Origin: Streptosporangium subroseum
GTDB taxonomy: Bacteria > Actinomycetota > Actinomycetes > Streptosporangiales > Streptosporangiaceae
DNA: 64,000 nucleotides
Assembly (NCBI RefSeq): GCF_900188345.1
Contig: NZ_FZOD01000007.1
Span: forward strand, 124,001-188,000
Reading direction: 5' to 3'
Below, piece by piece: positions 1-8,411 of the stretch. Made by a program: the position numbers and the translations under genes. Position 1 is the first letter of the stretch; each line of letters starts with the position of its first letter. The notes beneath the pieces are model-generated. The model had not been told where the DNA came from, searched no databases, and was given only the letters and a program-made list of their open reading frames with translations.

Positions 1-438
1 CTTGTCGTAGCCCTCGATGTTCTCGAAGTAGTAGTTGTTGGTCCACGCGTTGGGACCGTAGGCCGCGGCGTTCCACGCGTCGGCGAAACTCTCGGCGGTC
101 ACCGGCTCACCGTTGTGGAACTTCTGCCCCGGCTTGATCTTGATCGTCCAGACCTTCTGGTCCTCGCTGGTCACCGACTCGGCGGCTCGCATCTGCGGCT
201 GCCCCTTCGCGTCGATGACGACCGGCAGGTCGAACAGCGCCTGCAGGACGGTGATCGAGTAGCTGCTGGAGGTGTTGCCGGGGGTCAGGTGGTCCGGTTC
301 GGTCAGCGCGACCGAGAACTCCTTGGCGCCCGGCTGCCCGCCGCCGGCCGCCGGCGGCTCCGACCCGCCACACGCGCTCACCGCGAGCGCCGTCGCCAGG
401 AGGACGGCGAATCCTCGTATTCTCGTCAAGACCGTCAC
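1..438 (-). CDS. ABC transporter substrate-binding lipoprotein, family 5 (peptide/nickel type), N-terminal part
   Basis: Truncated by the window edge; 146 N-terminal residues are visible. The GTG start at 438 follows a GGGAGG ribosome site. The protein opens with a basic lipoprotein signal peptide (FAVLLATALAVSACGG) whose lipobox cysteine would anchor it outside the membrane. The text that follows (FSVALTEPDHLTPGNTSSSY, then WTIKIKPGQKFHNGEPVTAE) is the characteristic start of SBP_bac_5 oligopeptide-binding proteins such as OppA/DppA, which deliver peptides to an ABC importer. The rest of the importer would lie beyond position 1. It is divergent from the LuxR gene across about 120 bp. The ligand cannot be told. 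Confidence 0.9.
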   Translation of the reverse strand, partial: MTVLTRIRGFAVLLATALAVSACGGSEPPAAGGGQPGAKEFSVALTEPDHLTPGNTSSSYSITVLQALFDLPVVIDAKGQPQMRAAESVTSEDQKVWTIKIKPGQKFHNGEPVTAESFADAWNAAAYGPNAWTNNYYFENIEGYDK

Positions 439-556
439 GTGTTCCTCCCGGGGGGTGTTGCCGGAGAGGGTAAAGAGGCTGACAAGCCGTGACATCGGAG
501 AGTTTACGTATTCCCTCCGCCGGGGGGCATACGGCACTCTGGGCATGGAGGAGACC

Positions 557-1534
557 ATGGACCAGATCACCCTGAGCCCGCGCCACCTCCACGCGTTCAC
601 CGAGGTGGGTTTTCAGGTCGCCGGACGCAGCGGCGTGCCCGGCGCGATGCGCGCGCTACGCGAGATCGTCGCGCTGGAGGCCTACGAGTTCGTCGCCTAC
701 GACCCGGCGACCGGGAGGCACCGCAGCCTGGTCTCGGACGGCTACGCGCGGGTCGACGGCGACGCCGCCGAGGAGTATGTCCGGCTCGATCCCTATCGCC
801 GGGCGATGGACACGCGGACGCCGCTGGTCATGGGCGCCCCGGGCACCGAGCGCTACTTCCGGCGCCACCTCGAGCCGTACGGCTGGCGCGCCGGACTGAC
901 CACTCCCCTGTTCCTGACCGAGGGCCGCTACACCGGGCTGCTCCATCTGAACGCCCGCGACCCCTCGGCCTTCCTGGGCCAGGCCGGAACGCTGATCAGC
1001 GCCGTCTCCCCCACCCTGGCCCACGTCACCGACCTGAGCCGCTGCGTGATCGACCCCGTCGGCCTGCCGCCGGGCTTCCACGCCGTGGCCTTCGACCGCG
1101 GCGGCACCCGCAGGGACGTCGCCGACACCCCGTCCTCGGAGACCGTCGCCGCCGAGCCCGCCATGGCGGAGCTCGCCAGGGAGTTCATCGACTCCCGCGA
1201 GCTCAACCGGCGCGGGCTCTGGCAGGACGGGACCGGGCGGTGGCATGAGGTGCGGTTGCTGCGCGCCGGCGTCGGACCGCACGGCGCCCTCCAGGGCGCG
1301 GTGATCGCCGAACGCCCGTGCGCCCTGCCGTACGAGCTGACCGCCAGGGAGGTCGATGTGATCACCCACGTCGCGCTCGGCGACTCCAACCCGCAGATCG
1401 CGGCGGCGCTGGTGCTGAGCATCCGTACGGTCACCACCCACCTGGAGCACATCTTCGCCAAGCTCGGCTGCGAGAGCCGGACCCGGCTCACCACCAAGGC
1501 CCTCGCCGAGGGTCTGTGCCGGCTGCTCATCTGA
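557..1534 (+). CDS. LuxR family transcriptional regulator with N-terminal sensor-like domain
   Basis: A 325-residue protein. I chose the ATG at 557 because GGAGGAG lies just upstream; an ATG at 545 and an open frame back to 272 exist but lack support. The last 60 residues form a GerE-type helix-turn-helix (LTAREVDVITHVALGDSNPQ, then IRTVTTHLEHIFAKLG), which binds DNA. The first 200 residues look like a GAF/PAS-type or autoinducer-like sensor fold; I see no receiver Asp, so it is not a response regulator. It is divergent from the peptide-binding lipoprotein and may control it, which is inference from position only. Confidence 0.85.
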   Translation: MDQITLSPRHLHAFTEVGFQVAGRSGVPGAMRALREIVALEAYEFVAYDPATGRHRSLVSDGYARVDGDAAEEYVRLDPYRRAMDTRTPLVMGAPGTERYFRRHLEPYGWRAGLTTPLFLTEGRYTGLLHLNARDPSAFLGQAGTLISAVSPTLAHVTDLSRCVIDPVGLPPGFHAVAFDRGGTRRDVADTPSSETVAAEPAMAELAREFIDSRELNRRGLWQDGTGRWHEVRLLRAGVGPHGALQGAVIAERPCALPYELTAREVDVITHVALGDSNPQIAAALVLSIRTVTTHLEHIFAKLGCESRTRLTTKALAEGLCRLLI

Positions 1535-1645
1535 GGCCCGGTCCGCCCGGCGGGAGCGGTGTATCGGGGTCCGGTCGGCCCGGGTCCGGCTGAAACCGAG
1601 CCGGCCGTGGTCCGCAGCGGTCCACAGCGGTCCGCCGGGCCGGGT

Positions 1646-2086
1646 TCAGCCGACACCGGCCAGCGTGCCCTTGCGTACGGTGGCCAGCTCCAGCACCAGC
1701 TCGAACCAGACCTTGTTGGAGCCGGCCTCCCTGATCAGGCCCCAGCGGTGCGCCAGCGCCTCCAGCAGGGGCAGGCCGCGGCCTCCCGTCGCGTCGGCCG
1801 ACGCGTGACACACGCAGGGGGCCTCCGACGAGCCCTCGTCCTGGACGCAGACCCGCACACCCTCCGCCGAGTAGGAGACCGTGACGGTGAACACCCCGCC
1901 GTCTCCCGACCGGGAGTGGATCACCGCGTTCGTGGCGATCTCGCTGGTGAGCAGGACGCAGTCGTCGTGAAGGGGATGATCGCGCCCCAGAGACATCGAG
2001 ACCAGGCGACGAGCTCTCGCCACCTGGTCCGGGGAACCCGCGAGGCGGAGAACCCATTCGCTTCCGTCATACTCCGACGTGTCCAT
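1646..2086 (-). CDS. ATP-binding protein of the anti-sigma (RsbW-like) HATPase family
   Basis: A 146-residue single-domain protein. The ATG at 2086 has GGAGGGG 4 bases upstream; the open frame extends to 2170 without a ribosome site. It has the GHKL ATPase N-box (LLTSEIATNAVIHSRSG) and a G-rich lid (ATGGRGLPLLEALAHRWGL). Such stand-alone HATPase_c_2 proteins are abundant in actinobacteria and act as serine kinases or anti-sigma factors controlling stress sigma factors. No anti-anti-sigma or sigma gene lies beside it, so the partner is unknown. Confidence 0.88.
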   Translation of the reverse strand: MDTSEYDGSEWVLRLAGSPDQVARARRLVSMSLGRDHPLHDDCVLLTSEIATNAVIHSRSGDGGVFTVTVSYSAEGVRVCVQDEGSSEAPCVCHASADATGGRGLPLLEALAHRWGLIREAGSNKVWFELVLELATVRKGTLAGVG

Positions 2087-2250
2087 ACGACCCCTCCGAT
2101 ACTGTTCACGCCTTTGGAAGACGCGGGGCTCGAGAGGGTCGATGTCTCGGAAAAGTAGGAGTTCGATCACTTACCAGATAGACAGGTCGAGCTTGCCAGA
2201 AGGGCTTTCACCTGCGTGCTCGCATCTGTCGCCCCGTGCGGTCGCACCTG

Positions 2251-3063
2251 TCACACCCGGTGCCAGCGAGCCTCGAAGAAACAGTAGACCGCGAACAGCA
2301 GCAGGCAGATCGCGACGATCCCGAGCAGCCACGGACCGGCCGAGGTCTCGGCCAGCGAGCGCAGCGTCGAGTCGATGCCCTTGGCCTTGTCGGGGTCGTA
2401 GGTGATCGCCGCCTGGACGATGAAGACGCCGGCGACCGCGGCGATCACACCGCGGGCGAGGTAACCCGCCATGCCCAGCTTCTCGGCGAGCTGAAGCGCC
2501 TTCGGGGGCATCTCACCGGTGCGCAGGTCCTGGAGGAACTTCTTCTTCCAGCCCTTGTGAATCCAGTAGGCGCCCAGGGCGATCAGTCCCAGCCCGATCA
2601 GGCCCACGAGGAACTGCCCGGCGGGCAGGTCCATGAGCTTGCCGGTGATGTCCTTGGAGCTCTCGTCGGTCGAGGCTCCCGCGTCACCCCGCAGCAGCAG
2701 GCCGAGCAACGTCGCGACGATCACCCCGTAGACCACCGCGCGCGACCCCGCCTCGACCCGGTCCTTGGTCCGGCCCCGGCCGATGATCGCTTCCGACAGC
2801 TGCCAGAGGGTCAGCGCGATGAAACCGACCACCATCAGCCAGAGCAGTACGGTGCCGAACGGCTGCTCGGCCACCGTCTCGAGTGCCCCGGTCTTGTCGG
2901 CCTCCTTGCCACCGCTCCCGCCGCCGAAGGCGATCTGCAGGGCCAGGAATCCGATCAGCCCGTACAGGACGCCACGGCAGGCCATACCGAGCCGGGCCAG
3001 CCTGTCCAATGTCTGACTGTTCGCCGCTCTGCGCGCGGCGCCTTCCACCTGAGCGCTATTCAT
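2251..3063 (-). CDS. DUF1206 family integral membrane protein
   Basis: A 270-residue protein made of three related membrane hairpins. Each repeat begins with a Gly/Arg motif before a hydrophobic stretch: LARLGMACRGVLYGLIGFLA near residue 25, SRAVVYGVIVATLLGL near 108 and AGYLARGVIAAVAGVF near 198. This triple two-helix repeat defines DUF1206, a family of unknown function widespread in actinobacteria and cyanobacteria. It stands alone between an HATPase gene and a Ppx/GppA gene, all on the minus strand but separated by more than 150 bases. Confidence 0.9.
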   Translation of the reverse strand: MNSAQVEGAARRAANSQTLDRLARLGMACRGVLYGLIGFLALQIAFGGGSGGKEADKTGALETVAEQPFGTVLLWLMVVGFIALTLWQLSEAIIGRGRTKDRVEAGSRAVVYGVIVATLLGLLLRGDAGASTDESSKDITGKLMDLPAGQFLVGLIGLGLIALGAYWIHKGWKKKFLQDLRTGEMPPKALQLAEKLGMAGYLARGVIAAVAGVFIVQAAITYDPDKAKGIDSTLRSLAETSAGPWLLGIVAICLLLFAVYCFFEARWHRV

Positions 3064-3331
3064 ACCAATGCGCTCTTACCGCGTGATGGGCAGGTAAACC
3101 TCAGGTCGAGGCCATCGCCCGGTTCCCGGCCCCCGGCCAATCCCGGGGCATCGCTCGACTCCGAAGCCTCTCCCCACTACCAAATATTAGCCCTTTTTCT
3201 GACATAAGCCATATTTCAGACAGGGTCATCGGGGATGGATACCCGCCCGCTCTCGGGCGCCCGGCTCCTGGACTTCGGCCGCTCCCGGGCACCGCCCGGT
3301 CCCCGGACCTCGGCCCGCTCCCGAACGTCCG

Positions 3332-4264
3332 TCAGTTCTCGGGCATCGCGTCCAGCCGCCGCAGGATGACGCCCTCCCGCAGCGCCCACGGGCACACCTC
3401 CAGCTGCGTGACCCCGAACAGGTCCATCGTGGCGTCCGCGACTATCGCCCCGGCCGGCAGCTGCGGCGCCCGCCCCTCCGAGACCCCCGGCAGCGCCGCC
3501 CGCTCCCGCACGCCCATCTTGGCCAGCCGATCGGTCCATCCGACCAGGTCGGCGTGCCTGAGCACCCGGCGGACGTACGGTCCCTCATGCGAGGGGGCGG
3601 CCCCGGCGATCCGCGCGAGCTGCCTGAACGTCTTCGACGTCGCCACCGCGTGATCGGCCTGGCCGTACCGTGCCACGTTTCCCACCGAGCGGGCGATCTC
3701 CGCCCGCACGTGCCTGCGCAGCGCCCGCGCCTCGTCGGCCGGAGGCGGATCGGCGCTGAAGCAGTCACGGGTGAGGCGGCCCGCTCCCAACGGCAGCGAC
3801 ACCGCCACGTCGGGCTGCTCGTCCATCCCCGAGGCGATCTCCAGCGACCCCCCGCCGATGTCCAGCACCAGCAACCGGCCGGACGACCACCCGAACCACC
3901 GCCGCACGGCCAGGAACGTCAGCCTCGCCTCGTCCTGACCCGACAGGACCTGGATGTCCACCTGCGTGTCGGCCTTGACCCGCGCGAGCACCTCCTCGCC
4001 GTTGACGGCCTCCCGGACCGCAGAGGTCGCGAAGGCCATGAGGTCCTCGACGCCCTTGTCCTCGGCGATCCGCAGAGCCTCCTCGACGAACTCCCGCAAC
4101 CGCGCCGCCCCCCGCTCGGAGAGACGGTTGCCATCCTCCATGTGCTCGGCGAGCCTCAGGTCCACCTTGTGGGAGTACGCTGGCAGCGGCCGAGCCCCAC
4201 GATGCGCGTCCATCACCAGCAGATGAACCGTGTTTGAACCTATGTCGAGAACGCCCAGTCGCAT
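3332..4264 (-). CDS. ppx: Ppx/GppA family exopolyphosphatase / (p)ppGpp-related phosphatase
   Basis: A 310-residue member of the ASKHA-fold Ppx/GppA family. It has the family's opening phosphate-1 loop ([18 protein letters not shown]), the catalytic Glu region ([16 protein letters not shown]) and the second glycine-rich phosphate loop ([16 protein letters not shown]). Family members release phosphate from polyphosphate ends or hydrolyse pppGpp. The length matches the short actinobacterial form, which lacks the C-terminal HD-like domain of E. coli Ppx. Actinobacteria usually carry two paralogues, so the symbol is given by family and not by tested specificity. It is transcribed in the same direction as the methyltransferase 27 bases upstream. 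Confidence 0.9.
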   Translation of the reverse strand: MRLGVLDIGSNTVHLLVMDAHRGARPLPAYSHKVDLRLAEHMEDGNRLSERGAARLREFVEEALRIAEDKGVEDLMAFATSAVREAVNGEEVLARVKADTQVDIQVLSGQDEARLTFLAVRRWFGWSSGRLLVLDIGGGSLEIASGMDEQPDVAVSLPLGAGRLTRDCFSADPPPADEARALRRHVRAEIARSVGNVARYGQADHAVATSKTFRQLARIAGAAPSHEGPYVRRVLRHADLVGWTDRLAKMGVRERAALPGVSEGRAPQLPAGAIVADATMDLFGVTQLEVCPWALREGVILRRLDAMPEN

Positions 4265-4291
4265 GGGATGAAGTTACTACTCTCCGATGGC

Positions 4292-4924
4292 TCATCCGCC
4301 CGGGGTACGGCGATGAACGCTGACCGCGTATCCCCCGCCGTCGTAGGCGGCTCCGTCCCAGGTCGCCAGGCGCTGTTCCAGAGCCAGCCCAGACGCCGCG
4401 CACCAGGCGTCGTAATCGGCGAGCGTGACCGTGGCGGAGGCGAGCGGGAGGTGCGCGGCGTCCAGCCCGAACCCACTCACCAGCAGCCCCCCTGGTCGCA
4501 GCCGCACCGCGAGCCCGGCGACGGCCCGCGCCTCGGTCCCCTGAGCGAGCAGGGGGATGACGTTGCCCGCGGCGACGACCATGTCGAAGGACCCGGCGCC
4601 CACCGAGCCGAGATCGGCCGGGTCGCTCAGGTCGGCCAGGATCCAGGTCAGCTCCGGCGCGGCCCGCCTGGCGACCTCGAGCATGGAATCGTCGAGATCG
4701 ACGCCCACGCAGTCGTATCCCAGCTCGGCCAGCCGGATCGCCACCCGCCCGGTGCCGCATCCGGCGTCCAGGACCCGCGCACCCGGGGGCAGCAGCTCCG
4801 CGCACAGCCGCGCCTCGCCGTGCATGTCCGCTCCCGACTCGGCGAGCTTGGCGAACCGCGCGGCGTACCGCTCCCCGGCGTCGTCCCCCGCGATGTCCGC
4901 CCAGCGGCTCCTCGACTCACTCAT
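4292..4924 (-). CDS. class I SAM-dependent methyltransferase
   Basis: A 210-residue protein when started at the ATG at 4924 (MSESRSRW); the frame stays open to 5020. SAM-binding motif I is VLDAGCGTGRVAIRLAELGY near residue 54, followed by the acidic motif II (VGVDLDDSML) and motif III (MVVAAGNVIPLL). This is the methyltransferase 25/11 fold. The substrate cannot be inferred. The stop lies 27 bases before the Ppx start, so the two genes probably share a transcript. Confidence 0.88.
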   Translation of the reverse strand: MSESRSRWADIAGDDAGERYAARFAKLAESGADMHGEARLCAELLPPGARVLDAGCGTGRVAIRLAELGYDCVGVDLDDSMLEVARRAAPELTWILADLSDPADLGSVGAGSFDMVVAAGNVIPLLAQGTEARAVAGLAVRLRPGGLLVSGFGLDAAHLPLASATVTLADYDAWCAASGLALEQRLATWDGAAYDGGGYAVSVHRRTPGG

Positions 4925-5051
4925 CGCACCAGGGTCCCACCCCGTCCGGCGGCTCCCGAACCGAGGTCCGAGCCGGCTCGGTTCAACGGCCCCGCTCCGA
5001 GCCCGGGCCGACTCGGCCATGGCACCCCGCGAGTTCGTGATTCCCGAAGGG

Positions 5052-5558
5052 TTAACCGTCGACGGCGAGCTTGGGGGCGACCTCCGCGACGCGGTCCAGC
5101 AGGTTGATCAGCCGGGCATAGTCCTCTTCGGTCATCGCTTCGCGCAGTCCGGCTTCGACGCTGCTGGACAGGTCGCCGGCCGCTGCGGCGCGATCGGCGC
5201 CGGCGGCGGTGAGGGAGACCAGCATGACCCGGCCGTGGTCGGGAGAGGCGTGGCGATCGACCAGGCCCTTGGCCTCGAGGTTCTTCACGATGCCGGTCAT
5301 GGTCTGGGACGTCACGAGCGCTTCGCGGGACAGCTGGGTACAGGACTTGGCGGCGCCTCCCGCGAGATAGCCGAGGACCTTACACTGGGATTCGGTCAGG
5401 TCCAGGGCGCGCACCGCGTCGGCCTTGCGGGCGATGAGCGACTGCTCCGCGCGCTTGAGATGGAAGCCGAGTGTGCCGGGCGATTCGCTGGGCGTCGCCT
5501 CCTGCGGCCGGCCGGGCTGCACCAAGCGCGGGGCCGGAGTGTCCGAGTTGGTAGCCAT
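5052..5558 (-). CDS. MarR family transcriptional regulator
   Basis: A 168-residue winged-helix protein. I prefer the ATG at 5558 (MATNSDTP); an upstream start at 5606 would run into the promoter region. The recognition segment AAKSCTQLSREALVTSQTMT and the wing LVDRHASPDHGRVMLVSLTA are typical of MarR. It is divergent from the SDR gene, and the shared 366-bp gap contains three copies of a CCTTCA/TGAAGG dyad. This suggests it represses both itself and the dehydrogenase until a small aromatic or phenolic ligand binds. That role is inference from layout. Confidence 0.88.
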   Translation of the reverse strand: MATNSDTPAPRLVQPGRPQEATPSESPGTLGFHLKRAEQSLIARKADAVRALDLTESQCKVLGYLAGGAAKSCTQLSREALVTSQTMTGIVKNLEAKGLVDRHASPDHGRVMLVSLTAAGADRAAAAGDLSSSVEAGLREAMTEEDYARLINLLDRVAEVAPKLAVDG

Positions 5559-5622
5559 GCTGCCGCCCACCTGCCTTACGTCGCTTCCTGCGATCCAGTA
5601 TACCACTACATCAATTTAGGAC

Positions 5623-5638
5623 CCTTCAATCATGAAGG
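5623..5638. promoter_or_regulatory. operator-like dyad CCTTCA-N4-TGAAGG (proximal to marR)
   Basis: An inverted repeat with six-base arms, 65 bases upstream of the MarR ATG. The same half-site recurs at 5751-5772 and 5781-5793, so these are likely binding sites of the divergent MarR regulator. Confidence 0.5.
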
Positions 5639-5750
5639 CCACCTTCGATCACCCAGCGCCCACGCGAATCGCCACGGGCCGCGATCACCTTGGAGCGCGC
5701 CGACATGGCGGTTTGCGCGCTCAATTCCATCATCGATACAGCCATTGTGA

Positions 5751-5772
5751 TCAATGAAGGAACCTTCATTGA
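5751..5772. promoter_or_regulatory. operator-like perfect palindrome (TCAATGAAGG / CCTTCATTGA)
   Basis: Two perfect 10-base arms separated by AA, in the middle of the marR-SDR intergenic region. It is the best copy of the CCTTCA/TGAAGG dyad and the most likely primary MarR operator. Confidence 0.6.
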
Positions 5773-5780
5773 TTGCGTAC

Positions 5781-5793
5781 CCTTCATGGAAGG
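5781..5793. promoter_or_regulatory. operator-like dyad CCTTC-ATG-GAAGG (proximal to SDR)
   Basis: A third, shorter copy of the dyad, starting 9 bases after the perfect palindrome. It could hold a second MarR dimer on the SDR promoter side. Confidence 0.45.
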
Positions 5794-5924
5794 AGTAGGT
5801 TGAGTTCTGAGTGGTGACGCCGCTCCGGCGCTCACCGGCCCCAGCCCAGCCCTCGCGGCCGGACATGAAGGGACATCAACGCTTGAGCCGAGCCGCACTC
5901 GACTCACTTCCGATAGGAAACGAC

Positions 5925-6659
5925 ATGGAAATGTCCGGACTCACCGCCCTCGTCACCGGCGCCACCGCCGGCATCGGCCGGGCCGTGGCCATCCAGCTGG
6001 CACAGGAGGGAGCCGAGGTCGTCGTGCACGGTCGCGATGCCCGCCGCGGCCTGGAGGTCGTCGCACAAATCGAGGCCGCCGGCGGGACGGCCCGCTTCGT
6101 CCAGGCAGACCTCACCAGCACCGACGACGTGCTGCGCCTGGCCAAGGAGGCGGGCGAGGTCGACGTCCTGATCAACAACGCCGGCATCTACAAGTTCCTG
6201 CCCACGTCGGAGATGACAGACGAGCTGTTCGACCTGCACATGAACCTCAACGCCAAGGCCCCCTACCTGCTGGTCCGCTCGCTGGCCCCCGGCATGGCCG
6301 AGCGCGGGCACGGATCCATCGTCAACATCAGCACCCTCGCCGCCGCCGTCACGACCAAGGGCACCGGCATGTACTCCGCGTCCAAGGCCGCCCTGGAACA
6401 ACTGACCGAGGTCTGGGCGGCCGAATACGCCGGCAGGGGCCTCCGCGTCAACGCGGTGGCACCGGGCCCCATCCACACCCCGGGCACCGACGAGATGGAC
6501 GCCGCCACCCTCAAGGCCGTCGCCGAGACCACCGCCATGCGCCGCATCGCCGAGCCCGAGGAGGTGGCCGAGGCGGTCATCTTCCTGGCCTCCCGCCGCG
6601 CCAGCTACATCACCGGAGTCGTCCTGGAAGTAGCCGGCGGACGACTCGGCATCAGCTGA
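5925..6659 (+). CDS. short-chain dehydrogenase/reductase (SDR) family oxidoreductase
   Basis: A 244-residue classical SDR. The ATG at 5925 has AGGAAA upstream; the frame is open from 5811 but that region holds the operators. It shows the NAD(P) loop TGATAGIGRAVAIQLA, the NNAG motif (LINNAGIYKF), the catalytic Ser (VNISTLAA) and the YxxxK pair (MYSASKAALEQL), so the active site is complete. Arg/His after strand 2 (VVHGRDARRG) suggests NADP. It reduces or oxidises an unknown carbonyl/alcohol. It is probably controlled by the divergent MarR gene. Confidence 0.92.
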   Translation: MEMSGLTALVTGATAGIGRAVAIQLAQEGAEVVVHGRDARRGLEVVAQIEAAGGTARFVQADLTSTDDVLRLAKEAGEVDVLINNAGIYKFLPTSEMTDELFDLHMNLNAKAPYLLVRSLAPGMAERGHGSIVNISTLAAAVTTKGTGMYSASKAALEQLTEVWAAEYAGRGLRVNAVAPGPIHTPGTDEMDAATLKAVAETTAMRRIAEPEEVAEAVIFLASRRASYITGVVLEVAGGRLGIS

Positions 6660-6866
6660 CCGCCCCAGCCCGGCCGAGCCGCCCGTGGGCCTGACCGCCC
6701 GGCCGGGCATCACTACGCCGGGACACCCTCGGACATCGAGACGGAAAAAACCGGATCAAGCGCTTTTTGATGCGGCTTTCCCACGCGGAAACGGCTTTCC
6801 AGATCGCCGTTGGAGGGAGATCTGAAGGGAAAGAGACTCCCCGGGAGTCGAGCCACCGAGATCCGC

Positions 6867-6886
6867 CTTCCACCGGATGGTGGAAG
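6867..6886. promoter_or_regulatory. palindrome upstream of the oxidoreductase gene
   Basis: CTTCCACC and GGTGGAAG, perfect 8-base arms around GGAT, 47 bases before the GTG of the next gene. Possible operator. The rest of the 6660-6933 gap shows nothing I can name. Confidence 0.35.
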
Positions 6887-6933
6887 ATAGTGCCGTCGCC
6901 CGCGACGGGCGGCATTCAGCAAGGAGAGATCTC

Positions 6934-7896
6934 GTGACCCTCATGCGTGCGATCAGCCAGGACACCTTCGGCGGGCCGGAGGTGCTGCACGCCGTCCAGG
7001 TCGAGCGGCCGGAACCGCTGCCGACCGAGGTGCTGGTGCGGGTCGTCTCCGCGGGGGTGAACCCGGTGGACGTCAAGACCAGGTCGGGCGGCGGCATGGC
7101 CGGGGTCCTGGGGGATCCGCCCTTCATCCTCGGCTGGGACGTCTCCGGCGTCGTCGAGCAGATCGGCTTCGGCGTGAACACCCTGCAGGTGGGAGACGAG
7201 GTGTACGGCATGCCGTGGTTCCCCCGCCAGGCCGGGGCCTACGCCGAGTTCGTGACCGCCCCCTCCCGGCAGTTCGCCCATAAGCCGCGTTCCCTGGGAC
7301 ACGACGAGGCCGCCGCCATGCCGCTGGCCGTACTGACCGCGTGGCAGAGCCTGCTGGACGCCGCGGACGTCCAGCCAGGCCAGCGCGTCCTCATCCACGC
7401 CGCCGCGGGCGGCGTCGGGCACTTCGCCGTCCAGGTGGCCAAGCACCTCGGCGCGTATGTGATCGGCACCGCCCGCGCCGCCAAGCACGCTTGGCTGCGC
7501 GAGCTGGGGGCCGACGAGCTCATCGACTACACCGCCACCCGCTTCGAGGACGCGGTGAGCGACGTGGACGTGGTCCTCGACCTGGTCGGCGACGGCCACG
7601 ACGCGACGAGCACCCGCTCCCTCGACGTCCTCCGCCCCGGCGGGCTGCTCGTCGCGGTGCCCTCCGGCTTCTCCCCCGACCTGCTGCGCGACGCCGAGGC
7701 GCGGGGCCTTCGCGCCCAGGCGTTCCTGGTGGAGCCCGACGGCGCCGCGCTGACCCGCATCGCCCGGCTCGTCGACGACGGGAAGATCGCCATCGGGGTC
7801 GAGGAGGTGCTCCCGCTGGAGAAGGCCGCCGAGGCTCACGAGCGGATCGCCGCGGGCCGTACCAAGGGCAAGCTCGTCCTACGGGTCGCTCCCTGA
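6934..7896 (+). CDS. NADP-dependent quinone oxidoreductase-like protein (MDR superfamily)
   Basis: A 320-residue protein started at the GTG at 6934, seven bases after AAGGAG; an ATG at 6943 is the alternative. It belongs to the zinc-free branch of medium-chain dehydrogenases: substrate domain first (AGVNPVDVKTRSG, GWDVSGVVEQIG), then the NADP Rossmann motif (VLIHAAAGGVGHFAVQVAKH) and a C-terminal return to the GroES-like fold. The structural and catalytic zinc Cys clusters of alcohol dehydrogenases are absent. It probably reduces quinones or enones. It ends 20 bases from the convergent VOC gene. Confidence 0.9.
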   Translation: MTLMRAISQDTFGGPEVLHAVQVERPEPLPTEVLVRVVSAGVNPVDVKTRSGGGMAGVLGDPPFILGWDVSGVVEQIGFGVNTLQVGDEVYGMPWFPRQAGAYAEFVTAPSRQFAHKPRSLGHDEAAAMPLAVLTAWQSLLDAADVQPGQRVLIHAAAGGVGHFAVQVAKHLGAYVIGTARAAKHAWLRELGADELIDYTATRFEDAVSDVDVVLDLVGDGHDATSTRSLDVLRPGGLLVAVPSGFSPDLLRDAEARGLRAQAFLVEPDGAALTRIARLVDDGKIAIGVEEVLPLEKAAEAHERIAAGRTKGKLVLRVAP

Positions 7897-7916
7897 ACGG
7901 AGTGATCCTGCCGGCG

Positions 7917-8333
7917 TCATGGATTGACGTACTGGTCGGCGTACGCCGCGGCGGGCGCGATGGGCGTGATCACGTCGATCAGGACCCCGTTGGGATCGGC
8001 CACGATGAAATGCCGCTGCCCGAAGTCCTCGCTGCGTAGCTCCAGCTCGGCCCGCAGCCCTTCGCGGACGACGAGTCGTTCCCACTCCGCGTCCACGTCC
8101 TCCACCTCGACGTTGAGCAGCAGTCCCCGGACGGGAACGCGATAGGCCTCGGGCAGCGTCGGGTGGTCGTGGTCGAGCAGGGCGAGCTCGTACGGCAGCG
8201 GCCCCGGCCGCCGCAGGCTCACGTACCAGTCGGCCTCGAACGTCGGCTCGAACCCCAGCAGCCCGGTGTAGAAATCGCGGGACTCCCGGAGCCTTGAGGT
8301 GCAGATCACCGGATAGAAGCTGGTCAGTTTCAT
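7917..8333 (-). CDS. VOC family protein (glyoxalase/bleomycin-resistance fold)
   Basis: A 138-residue single VOC protein with paired beta-alpha-beta-beta-beta modules: [20 protein letters not shown] in the first half and [19 protein letters not shown] in the second, which carries the usual C-terminal metal or ligand glutamate position replaced by Asp. Members bind small ligands, metals or act as dioxygenases or lyases, so no reaction is assigned. It is divergent from a TetR gene with two palindromes in the 78-bp gap, so TetR probably regulates it. Confidence 0.87.
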   Translation of the reverse strand: MKLTSFYPVICTSRLRESRDFYTGLLGFEPTFEADWYVSLRRPGPLPYELALLDHDHPTLPEAYRVPVRGLLLNVEVEDVDAEWERLVVREGLRAELELRSEDFGQRHFIVADPNGVLIDVITPIAPAAAYADQYVNP

Positions 8334-8340
8334 GCGAACT

Positions 8341-8367
8341 CCTTCACATACCGTCGGTATGTGAAGG
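8341..8367. promoter_or_regulatory. TetR-type operator 1
   Basis: A 27-bp palindrome with perfect 12-base arms (CCTTCACATACC / GGTATGTGAAGG) around GTC, starting 8 bases upstream of the VOC ATG. The core TACC-N3-GGTA recurs in the next site, which supports binding by the adjacent TetR regulator. Confidence 0.65.
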
Positions 8368-8374
8368 TAATATA

Positions 8375-8397
8375 TTGACGTACCACCGGTATGTCAA
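8375..8397. promoter_or_regulatory. TetR-type operator 2
   Basis: A near-perfect palindrome, TTGAC-N-TACC then ACC then GGTA-N-GTCAA, 15 bases before the tetR ATG. It shares the TACC/GGTA core with operator 1. It covers an earlier ATG at 8391, another reason to prefer the start at 8412. Confidence 0.6.
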
Positions 8398-8411
8398 CGG
8401 ACGGGAGTGCG

